A DNA stretch of 64,000 nucleotides, taken from the NCBI GenBank assembly GCA_963815135.1, contig CAWFFO010000003.1:93748-157747 (forward strand), in the 5' to 3' direction. A model generated the notes under the pieces. It had not been told where the DNA came from, made no database searches, and saw nothing but the letters and a program-made list of their open reading frames with translations. A program made the translations under genes and the position numbers. The DNA comes from CAIWTU01 sp963815135 (lineage in GTDB: Bacteria; Desulfobacterota; Desulfuromonadia; Geobacterales; Geobacteraceae). The stretch's first letter is position 1. Every line of letters begins with the position of its first letter. Shown here piece by piece: positions 55,332-64,000 of the stretch.

Positions 55332-58226
55332 ATGGAAAATGTTCATGAAGTTCCGGTGGACCAGCTTTCCGACACTGCATTTGTCCTGCGGTTGGCGGCA
55401 GGGGTTCTCCTGGTAAATTTGTTCATCTTCACGCTTTCCTTCCTGTCGCTGCGGCAAAACAGGCTTAATCATGAGCAACGGGCGACCGTCACCACGGGCA
55501 ACCTGAGCCTTCTGATGGAGCAAAACATCAGCGGCTCCATCGACAAGACAGACGTTGTCCTGGTAGCAGCGGTTGAAGAATTTGAGCATCAGCTCGCCGG
55601 GGGCGGGATCGACCGGCATGAGATGAATTCTTTTCTGGCTGGTCTCGCAGGACATCTGCCTGAGGTTAACTGCGTATCGGTGGCTGATGCGCGGGGCAAA
55701 ATCATTTTTGGCGCCCGGAATTCCGCCTGTCTACTGGGAAATGTCGCAGATCGGCGCTATTTCAGACAATTGCGTGATAAACCAAAGCCGGGACTTTTCC
55801 TGAGCGGACCGCTGACAAGTCGCGTAACCGGAAAACCGGTGATCATTCTCGCCCGTCGCATCAGTCACGCCGACGGCTCTTTTGCCGGCGTTGTCTGCGG
55901 CGTAATCCCGATAGAGCATTTCAAAAATGTCTTTTCATCCATCCAGGTCGGACCACATGGTGCAGTGACCCTGCGGAACAATGAATCGGAGATCATCGCC
56001 CGCCTTCCCGATCCGGGTGGAACCCTCAGCATAACCGGCATTAAAAAGGCTTCGAGAGAGGTCAGGGAACTGATCGGCAGAGGAAAACAAGACGGGACAT
56101 TCAAAGCGCGATCCGCGATAGACGGTATCGATCGAACATACTCTTTTCGCAGATTTTCCAACTACCCCTTGAATATCGCCATCGGACTGGCAACAGAAGA
56201 CTATCTCGCCGACTGGTGGAGTGAGCTCGGCAAAATGTCTGCCGCGCTGGTGCTATTCTTTTTGCTCACGATTATCGCTTCAATGGGAATATATCGTTAC
56301 TGGCAGCGCAGAAACGCCGCTGTCCGGGAACTGATCCTGACCCGTCTCTGTATCAATAACGCGGCGATTGGCATCTACGTGGTCCTGGAGGACGGAACGA
56401 TCCGGAGCGTCAATGATTATGCCTGCCGCAGCCTCGGTTACTCCAGGGAAGAGCTGCTCTCCATGAACATTCTGGAAATCGCCCCTGCTATTACCGCAGA
56501 GAAGGCCGCTGAAATCACAAAGGTGCTCGATACGCAGGGCCACGCAACACACGAATCGATCCACAGGAGGAAGGACGGGACTATATTTCCGGTCGAAATT
56601 ACAACCAATATCGTCCGATTCGGCGGCAAAGAATACCCCCTCTCCTTTGTCCAGGACATCACTGAACGCAAACGGGCCGCTACGGAAATCACCCGTTCCG
56701 AACAGAAATTCCGGGCCATTTTCGAAAATGCGCTTGATGTGATATTCCTTATCAACAAAGAATTCGTTTTTGTCGATTGCAATCCGGCGGCCACAAAACT
56801 TTTCTCATGCGGAAAAATGGAAATCATCGGCAAGGATATGCTCTATTTTTCACCCGCTGTCCAGCCTGACGGAATCGACAGCATGGAAAAAGCCGTTGGA
56901 ATTATGAAAGATGCATTCGAAGGAAGGCCCCAATCCTTCGAATGGAGACACCGGATTGCGGACGGCTCCGAATTCGACGTCATGGTCGCCCTGAGCCGTT
57001 TCGAATTTGACGGCGAACCGATATTGGTGGCGGTTGTAAGGGATATTTCGCAACGCAAAAGCCTGGAGAATCAACTCTATCATGCCCAGAAAATGGAAGC
57101 CGTGGGTCAGCTGGCGGGCGGCGTGGCACATGATTTCAACAATATTCTCACGGCAATGATCGGCTTTGTCCACCTGATCCTGATGAAGATGAAGGAAGAT
57201 GACCCTTCCAGCAACTACGTCAAGCAGATATCGATTCTTGCCGAGCGGGCGGCGGAACTGACACAGGGACTGCTCGCCTTCAGCAGGAAACAGATAATGG
57301 TGCCGAAACCGGTGGATCTGAACGAAACCGTTATCGACCTGCGGAAGATGCTGAAAAGACTCATCAGGGCAAACATCGAACTGAAAGTTGAAACAGCTCC
57401 GGGAACGCTCGTCGCCCTGGCAGACAGGGGAAAGGTCGAGCAGGCGCTCATGAACCTTGTAACAAATGCCAGGGACGCCATAGCGGGCGAAGGGACGATA
57501 ACCATAAAGACTTCGGTGTTCGCCATGACCGAGCAATTTATCAGGGGGCACGGCTTCGGGAAAATCGGCCGGTACGCCTGCATCACCGTAAGCGACAGCG
57601 GGTGCGGTATAAACGGGGAAACGAGAAAAAAGATATTCGAGCCGTTCTTCACGACGAAAGAGGTGGGAAAGGGGACCGGTCTCGGTCTGTCGATTGTCTA
57701 CGGCATCATAAAGCAGCACAACGGTTACATATTTGTCTGTTCCGGGGAGGGTAAAGGGACCACGTTCAACATCTGCCTCCCCCTGGCCGACAATCCCCCG
57801 GAAACCGCCTGTTCCGCGCAAGGCGCTCCAAGCCTTTTCCGGGGCAACGAAACCCTGCTGCTGGCAGAAGACGACGCAATCCTGAACGATCTGCACCGGG
57901 AACTGCTTGAAGAAGCCGGGTACAGGGTCATCACCGCGGAAAACGGGGAAGAAGCCCTGGAAAAATTCATAGATCAAAACGACCTGATAGACCTGCTCAT
58001 CCTGGATGCGGTCATGCCGAGACTTAACGGGAAAAAGGTGCTGGATTCGGCCAGAACCGTCAAACCGGGAATAAATGCCTTGTTCGTCAGCGGCTACCCG
58101 GCGGATATACTCAATGAAGCCGACATGTTGCAGGAAGACATCGAGTTATTGATGAAGCCGATCACTCCCAATGTACTCCTGATGAAAATTCGCGAGCTGC
58201 TCGACAGCCGCTGCCGTAATTCGTAA
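55332..58226 (+). CDS. Membrane hybrid histidine kinase (Cache-PAS-PAS-HisKA-HATPase-REC)
   Basis: 964 residues. TM1 (about 21-40), a periplasmic dCache-type sensor to about 300 (DRRYFRQLRDKPKPGLFLSGP), TM2 (about 306-330), two PAS domains (about 345-460 with PAC ending VQDITERK, and 470-590), HisKA with GGVAHDFNNILTAM, HATPase (NLVTNARDA, DSGCGI, GTGLGLSIVYGI) and a receiver domain with acidic pair EDD, phospho-acceptor in LLILDAVMPRLNG and Lys in LMKPITP. The fused receiver and HDFNN motif put it in a common deltaproteobacterial kinase class. Signal unknown; the kinase is an orphan. Confidence 0.9.
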   Translation: MENVHEVPVDQLSDTAFVLRLAAGVLLVNLFIFTLSFLSLRQNRLNHEQRATVTTGNLSLLMEQNISGSIDKTDVVLVAAVEEFEHQLAGGGIDRHEMNSFLAGLAGHLPEVNCVSVADARGKIIFGARNSACLLGNVADRRYFRQLRDKPKPGLFLSGPLTSRVTGKPVIILARRISHADGSFAGVVCGVIPIEHFKNVFSSIQVGPHGAVTLRNNESEIIARLPDPGGTLSITGIKKASREVRELIGRGKQDGTFKARSAIDGIDRTYSFRRFSNYPLNIAIGLATEDYLADWWSELGKMSAALVLFFLLTIIASMGIYRYWQRRNAAVRELILTRLCINNAAIGIYVVLEDGTIRSVNDYACRSLGYSREELLSMNILEIAPAITAEKAAEITKVLDTQGHATHESIHRRKDGTIFPVEITTNIVRFGGKEYPLSFVQDITERKRAATEITRSEQKFRAIFENALDVIFLINKEFVFVDCNPAATKLFSCGKMEIIGKDMLYFSPAVQPDGIDSMEKAVGIMKDAFEGRPQSFEWRHRIADGSEFDVMVALSRFEFDGEPILVAVVRDISQRKSLENQLYHAQKMEAVGQLAGGVAHDFNNILTAMIGFVHLILMKMKEDDPSSNYVKQISILAERAAELTQGLLAFSRKQIMVPKPVDLNETVIDLRKMLKRLIRANIELKVETAPGTLVALADRGKVEQALMNLVTNARDAIAGEGTITIKTSVFAMTEQFIRGHGFGKIGRYACITVSDSGCGINGETRKKIFEPFFTTKEVGKGTGLGLSIVYGIIKQHNGYIFVCSGEGKGTTFNICLPLADNPPETACSAQGAPSLFRGNETLLLAEDDAILNDLHRELLEEAGYRVITAENGEEALEKFIDQNDLIDLLILDAVMPRLNGKKVLDSARTVKPGINALFVSGYPADILNEADMLQEDIELLMKPITPNVLLMKIRELLDSRCRNS

Positions 58227-58409
58227 AGCCCGGCAACGAAGCGCTTCGTTCCCGGGCACAAACACCGCACACCCCATTCCAGACCCATCACCCTTTCCCC
58301 ATCTGTACCTGCCCGCTTTTAGACAAATGAGACACACCGGGTATACTTTCAATAAAGACACATGGACACGGTTTACAGGCAAAACGGAGCTCTGACAAGA
58401 GGACGGCAT

Positions 58410-58931
58410 ATGGCACTTTATGAATTTGAAGGCAAACGCCCCACAATCGGCAACGGCTCTTTTATTCCCGAATCGGCGGACGTTATCGGGGATGTCATCT
58501 TAGGCGAGAAATGCTTTGTCGGCGTGGGTGCCCGCATCCGCGGCGACTACGGATCCATCATCATCGGCAGCCGCACTTCGGTGCAGGAGAACGTGGTCAT
58601 TCACGCCCGCGACGGCGACCGTACAGTGGTCGGTGACAACGTCCAGCTGGGACACGGCTGTATCCTCCACAATTGCACGGTGAAGGATAACGCTGTGATC
58701 GGTGTGGGCGCCATCATCTCCGATTATGCCGTCGTGGGCGACTGGGCCATAATCGGCGAAGGCGCTGTGGTGCGGGGCAAGATACCGGACGGTGCCATTG
58801 CCGTAGGTGTGCCGGCCAGGGTGATCGGTCAGGTCACCGAAGAGCACAAGAAAGAATGGCTCTACTACAAAGATAAATATGCCGAACTGGCAAGCGAACG
58901 CTACCCGAAAGGTTTCAAAAGGATCGGGTGA
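58410..58931 (+). CDS. Gamma-class carbonic anhydrase-like protein (left-handed beta-helix)
   Basis: A 173-residue hexapeptide-repeat protein. Isoleucine-patch repeats (VIGDVILG, VGVGARIRGD, IIIGSRTSVQENVVI) build the beta-helix, and the three zinc-site histidines are in VVIHARD and LGHGCILHNC, as in gamma carbonic anhydrases and PaaY-like thioesterases. Activity cannot be assigned further. Adjacent to fadE and icmF, hinting at acyl-CoA metabolism. GAGGA upstream of ATG 58410. Confidence 0.85.
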   Translation: MALYEFEGKRPTIGNGSFIPESADVIGDVILGEKCFVGVGARIRGDYGSIIIGSRTSVQENVVIHARDGDRTVVGDNVQLGHGCILHNCTVKDNAVIGVGAIISDYAVVGDWAIIGEGAVVRGKIPDGAIAVGVPARVIGQVTEEHKKEWLYYKDKYAELASERYPKGFKRIG

Positions 58932-59154
58932 AAACCGTAATTACTGAATTAACAGGGATAATAGGGATATTCAGGCTTAAAACATGTTATATGCAACTGA
59001 ATAAAACCCCTGAGTGAGTTATGTGTCCTGGAGTTTTGCTTATGGATTTAATTTTCGCAAAACCAAATTACGGCTGAATTCAAGCTAAATAAAATGGACT
59101 CGAGAGTGAAGAGATAATCTCTTATCCTGAGTTTCCCTGTTAAATAAAGGATCT
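58932..59154. other. Spacer before icmF
   Basis: A+T-rich, 223 bp, with no cobalamin riboswitch or other RNA motif seen; AAAGGA lies before the icmF ATG. Confidence 0.4.
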
Positions 59155-62100
59155 ATGCCCAGAAAAGATGAAAACATGCGCGTACGGACCCTCAGGATAC
59201 TGACCGCAGTTGCTGCCTATGACGGCCACGATGCTTCGGTGCTGGCCCTTAACCGGGCGCTGCTGGCCGGCGGCAAGCCGGTGGAGGTCATCTACCTCGG
59301 CTTCAACATGACCGGCGAGCAGATTGCCGCTGCCGCGCTCCAGGAAGGAGTTGACGCGGTGGCGGTCAGCTCGTACAACGGCGGCCATCTCCAGTTCTTT
59401 CCCCACCTGATCAAACGGCTGTCCGAGAAAGGGATGGGCGGGACTCTGGTCTTCGGCGGCGGTGGCGGAACCATCCTCCCCGAAGATGCTAAAGCTGCTT
59501 CGAAGCCGCCGGAGCGGAGAAGATCTACGGTCCGGGCTGGCCCCTGGACGCCATAGCCGCCGATATGACCGCGCGGATCATGTCCCGGAAGGCAACGGCT
59601 TCCCGGCCCGGTGATCCCGATGCCTGGACGGGAGGCTCCGCCGCGCCCGCCAGTCTGACCCGTCTGCTGACGATGGCCGAACAAAAACGGCGAATTTCCC
59701 GCATCCATACGGGAACTGTGCTGCAAGGGAGACAAGCACCGGCCGCGACAGTGGCGATCGCCGGAGACGGCGGCAGCGGCAAGAGTACCCTGATCGACGA
59801 ACTCGTGCGGCGTTTCCTCGATACCTTTCCCGGCAAACAAATCGCCGTCCTTGCCAACGACCCCACCACCGACAGCGGCGGGACGGCCACCGCCTTTCTT
59901 GCCGACCGGGTGCGGATGAACCAGATCTACCATGACCGGGTCTGGCTGCGCAGCGTGGCGACCGGAACCCCCTACGCGCCGCTCAGCCCCGCACTGCCCC
60001 TATGCTCAGGCTGTTCCGCGCGTTGCGGGTTTCGATTTCATCCTCGTGGAGACCCCCGGGACCGGTCAGACCGGTCTTGACCTCGGCCGGATTCAGGGCC
60101 AATCTGCTGCTGCATGTCAAAACCCGCGAGTACGGTGGCGGCATGCAGCTGCAGAAGGACCAGCTGCTGCGCGACGCAGACCTGGTGGTACTGAACAAGG
60201 CCGACCTGGATGGGGCCGAAGCGGCCTATCGGAGAGATGCGGGACTTTTTGCGCGAACTGGGAAAGGGAGAGCGATTTTCCCCGCCACTGCAAAAATCTG
60301 CCCGGGACCCGGGGCTCGACAGCCTGTTCGCCGATCTTTGCTCGCGTTTGGGCTACCCTGCGCCGGAAATGCTCAAAGTAACCGACATCTTCGGCTACGC
60401 AAAACAGAGCATACTCGTCCCCCACAGGCGGCGCGCCTATCTGGCCGAGATCGCCGACAAGGTTAGGGCCTACGACCACTGGGCGACCGGCCAGCTGGGC
60501 AAGGTCCGCCAGAACCCGAGGATCCCGGCCTGCTTGATCCACAATGCGTCCGGATGCTGGAGGAGTGGCCGGACAAATGGCGTGAGACCTCGCTGCAGGC
60601 AGGCGAACGCTCTGGCATGGACCGGTGGCGGTAACTCCCAACGGCCTGAGGCTGCCGCGGGTGGCGCTTCCCGATCCCGAGGACCGGGCGGAATCGCTGC
60701 GTTTTCTCCTGGAAGAGGGTCTTCCCGGCATGTTCCCCTTTGCCACCGGCATCTACCCCTACCGCCCGGTTTCGGCGGGGGAGACCACCCGGCAGTTCGC
60801 CGGGCTGCGCGGCCCCGAAGAAACCAATCGCCGCCTCCACCTGCTGGCTGAAGGAGTGGCCAGGCCTCGGCTTTCCATCGCTTTTGACGGCATTACCCTC
60901 TACGGGGCGGACAGCGACGAGGATCCGGGAAGCATCGGCAAGATCGGCGAAGGCGGGCGTCTCCATCGATACCTGGGAGGACATGAGACTGGTGCTGGAG
61001 GGGTTCGACATCCCCGACATCAGCACTTCCATGACCATCAACGGCCCGGCGCCGGCGATCCTGGCCATGTATTTCGTTGCCGCCCAGGAGCTGCGAGCGT
61101 GGAGCGGGCGGAGCGGGAACGGGGGCTCGCTCTCGCCCGAAGGAGCGGGAGGATACGTGTGCGAACAGACCCTGGAGCAGCTGCGGGGCACCGTGCAGGC
61201 CGACATCCTGAAGGAGGTCCAGGCCCAGAACGAGAGCATCTTCCAGACCGATTTTGCCATCAGGCTGCTGGGTGACGTGCAGGAATGGTTCATCGCCAAC
61301 GGGGTAAGAAAGTTCTACTCCCTGAGCATCTCCGGCTACCATATAGGCGAGGCGGGCGCCAGCCCGGTACAGGAGACTGGCATTCACCCTGGCCAACGGC
61401 TTCACCTATATCGAAAATTTCCTGGGCGCGGGGCATGGCGGTGAATGACTTCGCTCCCAGCCTTTCCTTCTTCTTCAAGGTGTCCCACGAGGCGGAGTGG
61501 CTCGCCTACGGCGCCGTCTGCCGGAAGATCTGGGCGATCGCCCTGCGCGACTGTCTACGGTGCCAACGAGCGCTCCCAGAAAGTTCAAATTCCATACCCA
61601 GACCTCGGGCCGAGCGCTGCAGGCCGAGGAGTGGGACACCCTCAACCCGGTGCGGCTCACCTATCACGCCCTGCTCGGGCTTCTGGCGAACACCAATTCA
61701 CTCCACGTGGATTCGGCCGACGAGCCGATGACCACTCCCGGTGAAAAGTGGGTGCGTCAGGCAACGATGATCCCCAATTACCTGCGCGAGGAGGCGGAAG
61801 GGTTCGTCATCCAGAACCTCCTCTCCGGTTCCTACGCCTTTCGCGCCCTGTTCAGGGAGGTGCAGGCGCGAGGTCCTTGCCGAGTTCGACCGGCTCGACC
61901 AGCTCGGCGGAGTGGGGCCGGCCACCGAAATGGGCTACCAGCGGCGATGCATCGCCGAGAACAGCAGCACCTATGAGCGGGAACGGCGCGGCGGCGTGAC
62001 GACCGGGACCATCTCCAGCCCCGGTGCGCAGGATCATCGGCTACAACTCCCACGAACTTCCCGACGGCCATCCCGACAAGTACCCACCCGTGGCCGAAGT

Positions 62101-62326
62101 GGTTCGCCCCGACCCGCCGACCGGGAACGGCAAATCGCCCGCGTGCGCGACTTCCGGGAACGCCACCGCGAAGATGCCCCGGCACTACCTGGCGAGGCTG
62201 AAACAGGTCGCCCTGCAGGGCGGGAACGTTTTCGGCGAACTGCTGGAGACAGTCCGGCACGCTACCCTCGGTCAGATCAGCAGAACCCTGGCCGAGGTCG
62301 GGGGGCAGTACCGGAAGATGGTTTAG
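59155..62326 (+). pseudogene. icmF: Fused isobutyryl-CoA mutase IcmF (B12 domain, G-protein chaperone, mutase), many frame changes
   Basis: About 1057 residues if joined, normal for IcmF. Order: B12-binding domain (YDGHDASVLALNRAL with DxHxxG-like DGHDAS, SSYNGGHLQFFP, VFGGGGGTILPED); MeaB-like GTPase (GDGGSGKSTLIDELV P-loop, LANDPTTDSGG, ETPGTGQ, VVLNKADLDG); mutase barrel (PYRPVSAGETTRQFAG, SIAFDGITLYGADSDEDPG, DIPDISTSMTINGPAPAILAMY, YSLSISGYHIGEAGA, NSLHVDSADEP). At least eight single-base shifts break it, from near 59505 to 62150. The mutase interconverts isobutyryl- and butyryl-CoA (or related). With cobO downstream and fadE nearby it suggests branched acyl-CoA use. Most likely sequence errors. 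Confidence 0.88.
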
Positions 62327-62378
62327 AAGCGGTGGGATGGCATGAGGGATGAGGGATGAAAAAGGAAGGGATCGAAAC

Positions 62379-62959
62379 ATGAACAAGCGAGGCACACTGC
62401 CCGACAGGATAGACCGGTTCGAGCCGAAAGAGCGCAAAGGGTTGATTGTGGTCATAACCGGCAACGGCAAGGGGAAGACCACCTCGGCGCTGGGCATGGC
62501 GGTGCGAGCCTGCGGCCACGGCATGAAGGTCTGCATCATCCAGTTCATGAAAGGCGACCTTTATTCCGGCGAGTGGGACGGCATAAAGCTGATGAAGTGC
62601 GCCATCGAACTGCACGCCACCGGCAAGGGCTTTTGCGGCATCCAGGGCAATCCCTACCCGTGGTCCGAGCACCGGGCCAATGCCCAGGACGCGATAGATC
62701 TGGTCCACGAAAAAATCGCCGCCGGCGCGTACGATCTTCTCATTCTCGACGAGATCAACAACGCTCTTAAACTCAAGCTGGTCGATCTGGAACAGGTCCT
62801 GGATATCCTGCAGAATAAACCGCCGGCGATGCATCTGATCCTCACCGGCCGCGACGCCCACCCCGGGTAATCGAGCTGGCCGATACCGTAAGCGAAATCC
62901 GCGAGATCAAACACGCCTACCGCAAGGATATCGAGCCCCAGCCCGGTATCGACTATTGA
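62379..62959 (+). CDS. cobO: Cob(I)yrinic acid a,c-diamide adenosyltransferase, frame broken near 62863
   Basis: Corrinoid adenosyltransferase (CobA/BtuR/CobO family) making adenosylcobalamin, the cofactor of IcmF. P-loop GNGKGKTTSALGMAVRA near residue 25, then VCIIQFMKG, and DLLILDEINNALKL. The first frame stops at 62870, but CCCC at 62861-62864 needs one more C, after which HPRVIELADTVSEIREIKHAY and the stop at 62957-62959 complete the protein (193 residues). ATG 62379 with GGAAGG upstream is preferred to an in-frame ATG at 62349. It starts 52 bp after icmF, likely the same transcript. Confidence 0.88.
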
Positions 62960-63328
62960 TCCCCGGGCAAAGGGGCCACACGAGGATAAACATCCTTGAT
63001 GAGTCAATCACTCTCCGTCCTGAAGCCCGTAAAATCAATTTCCAGAGTGGTCGGGGCTTTACCTGAGCAAACGGAACGATTTTCGGTCAGACAATCATTT
63101 CGGAGAGAGGTGCCCGAACTGATTGTTTTAATCCTTGATTCGGCAGTTGCAGCAACGAAACAGGCCTGAGTTGCCTACTGCGGACACCTCCAACTGCCGT
63201 TTTTGGGTTAATATGTTCGAGAGACAATGGTTCAGGATTCCTGCTTGATCAGGGGAAGACCCAGCCCCGGTCCAGGCAGGTACTCTGCGGATGGTAACTG
63301 ATAAAGCATGAAAGAAGGAAGGTAATCT
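62960..63328. other. Intergenic region between cobO and the last gene
   Basis: 369 bp with no gene seen. AAGCCC near 63.02 kb and GGGCTT near 63.06 kb can pair, a possible weak terminator for the icmF-cobO transcript. Confidence 0.35.
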
Positions 63329-64000
63329 ATGGTCCTCTCCCGGAGCCGGGTGCGGCGATTTTATGATCGCTTTGGAAAAATGCTGGATACACAGGCATTT
63401 TATGAAGATGCCGCACTTGATGATCTGATCAGTCACGCTGAATTCGATACGGCACAAAGCGTGTTTGAATTTGGTTGCGGCACAGGGCGGTTTGCGGAAC
63501 GCCTGCTGAAGAACATACTGCCCTCAACAGCCTCTTATACGGGCACAGACATAAGTCAAACCATGATCTCGCTGGCCGGGCAGCGCCTGTTGTCCTATGA
63601 AAAACGTGCAATAGTGACGAAGTCTGAACGGCAGCCATAGATTTCGGGCGGGCGGAGCATGCACCGGATCGGGTCGTCTCGACATACGTGCTGGATCTGC
63701 TTTCCGATGCCGGCATCAGAAGCGTGATAGACGAAGCACGGCGGGTTCTGAAACCCGACGGCAAGCTATGTCTCGTCAGCCTGACATGCGGCAGTACATT
63801 CGTCTCGAAGCTGGTAACAAAACTGTGGAAAATGCTGTTTGCAGCCCACCCGGTGCTGGTAGGCGGCTGCTGCCCCCTCTCGCTGGAATCGCATCTGTAC
63901 TGGGAGTCGTGGTCATTGGAATATCATCATGTCGTTATTCAATATGGCATTGCATCAGAGGTCGTAGTCGCCACTCCAAAAAACTTCCAGCCTGGCAGAA
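63329..64000 (+). CDS. SAM-dependent methyltransferase, frame broken and cut by window end
   Basis: A class I methyltransferase: motif I VFEFGCGTGRFAERLL near residue 50 and TGTDISQTMISLAGQRL. The first frame stops at 63640 (103 residues); the -1 frame continues with AIDFGRAEHAPDRVVSTYVLDLL, ARRVLKPDGKLCLVSL and on to the window edge, so one base was lost around 63600-63630. AAGGAAGG upstream of ATG 63329. No product can be assigned beyond a methyltransferase of the UbiE/menaquinone-like type. The 3' end is outside the window. Confidence 0.75.

Noticed and set aside
56850..57977. Long minus-strand open frame inside the hybrid kinase gene
   Set aside because: The kinase HisKA, HATPase and receiver motifs run uninterrupted on the plus strand.
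1..64000. CRISPR arrays, rRNA genes, prophage or complete insertion sequences
   Set aside because: No repeated spacer arrays, rRNA-like segments, integrase or transposase genes were seen on either strand.

Overview
The window looks like a chromosome segment (about 54% G+C by eye) from a strictly or facultatively anaerobic member of the Desulfuromonadota (former Deltaproteobacteria), Geobacter-like. This is inferred from gene content: futalosine-type menaquinone genes, a complete type II secretion operon, a heme-binding chemoreceptor, an octaheme HAO-family cytochrome, hybrid-cluster protein, an aldehyde:ferredoxin oxidoreductase, a double-cubane cluster protein with its ATPase, fused acyl-CoA mutase IcmF, several PAS histidine kinases, and CCCTCTCCC-type palindromic repeats. 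No 16S rRNA or other definitive marker is present.

Layout. 1-1.75 kb: mqnB-mqnD (minus). 2-13.5 kb: gspCDEFGHIJKLMN, one tightly packed plus-strand operon with 1-20 nt overlaps and one small interruption between gspG and gspH. 13.5-25 kb: M48 protease, double-cubane protein plus activator ATPase, hcp, an outer-membrane barrel, a GDSL hydrolase, rhlE, a retropepsin-like lipo/periplasmic protein, a flavin-type oxidase-like protein and a sirtuin. 25-32 kb: an RNA-repair locus. rtcR (minus) faces a sigma-54 promoter, a ~550-nt noncoding leader holding a tRNA-like module and many helices, then an SPFH/slipin gene, rtcA and rtcB. 32-41 kb: PAS kinase, zinc-ribbon membrane protein, GGDEF-EAL protein, UPF0210/ACT pair, diiron ODP-type protein and a small P-loop kinase. 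41.4 kb: a 177-bp MITE with target duplications. 41.8-52.6 kb: AOR-family oxidoreductase, rhomboid protease, heme chemoreceptor, octaheme cytochrome behind a textbook class II FNR-type promoter, a rhodanese-like selenoprotein with an in-frame UGA and bacterial SECIS hairpin, and an HD-GYP protein. 52.6-64 kb: membrane-anchored FadE, a hybrid histidine kinase, gamma-carbonic anhydrase-like protein, icmF, cobalamin adenosyltransferase, and a methyltransferase cut by the window end.

A property of the whole window is frequent single-base frame changes, often in or near homopolymers, in otherwise well-conserved genes (gspE, the flavin-type protein, rtcR, the slipin, the 36.2-kb ORF, the chemoreceptor, the octaheme cytochrome, fadE, icmF, cobO, the last methyltransferase). 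Both sides of each break keep family motifs, so sequencing/assembly indels are the likeliest cause, not decay. I give gene limits spanning the breaks.

The strongest unusual items are (1) the RtcR-controlled transcript whose first product seems to be a tRNA-mimicking structured RNA rather than a protein, followed by a slipin and RtcA/RtcB; (2) the Sec-containing rhodanese lipoprotein; (3) the FNR promoter placed exactly at -41.5 upstream of the octaheme cytochrome; and (4) the MITE. Everything was read by eye; no alignment, folding or database search was run.
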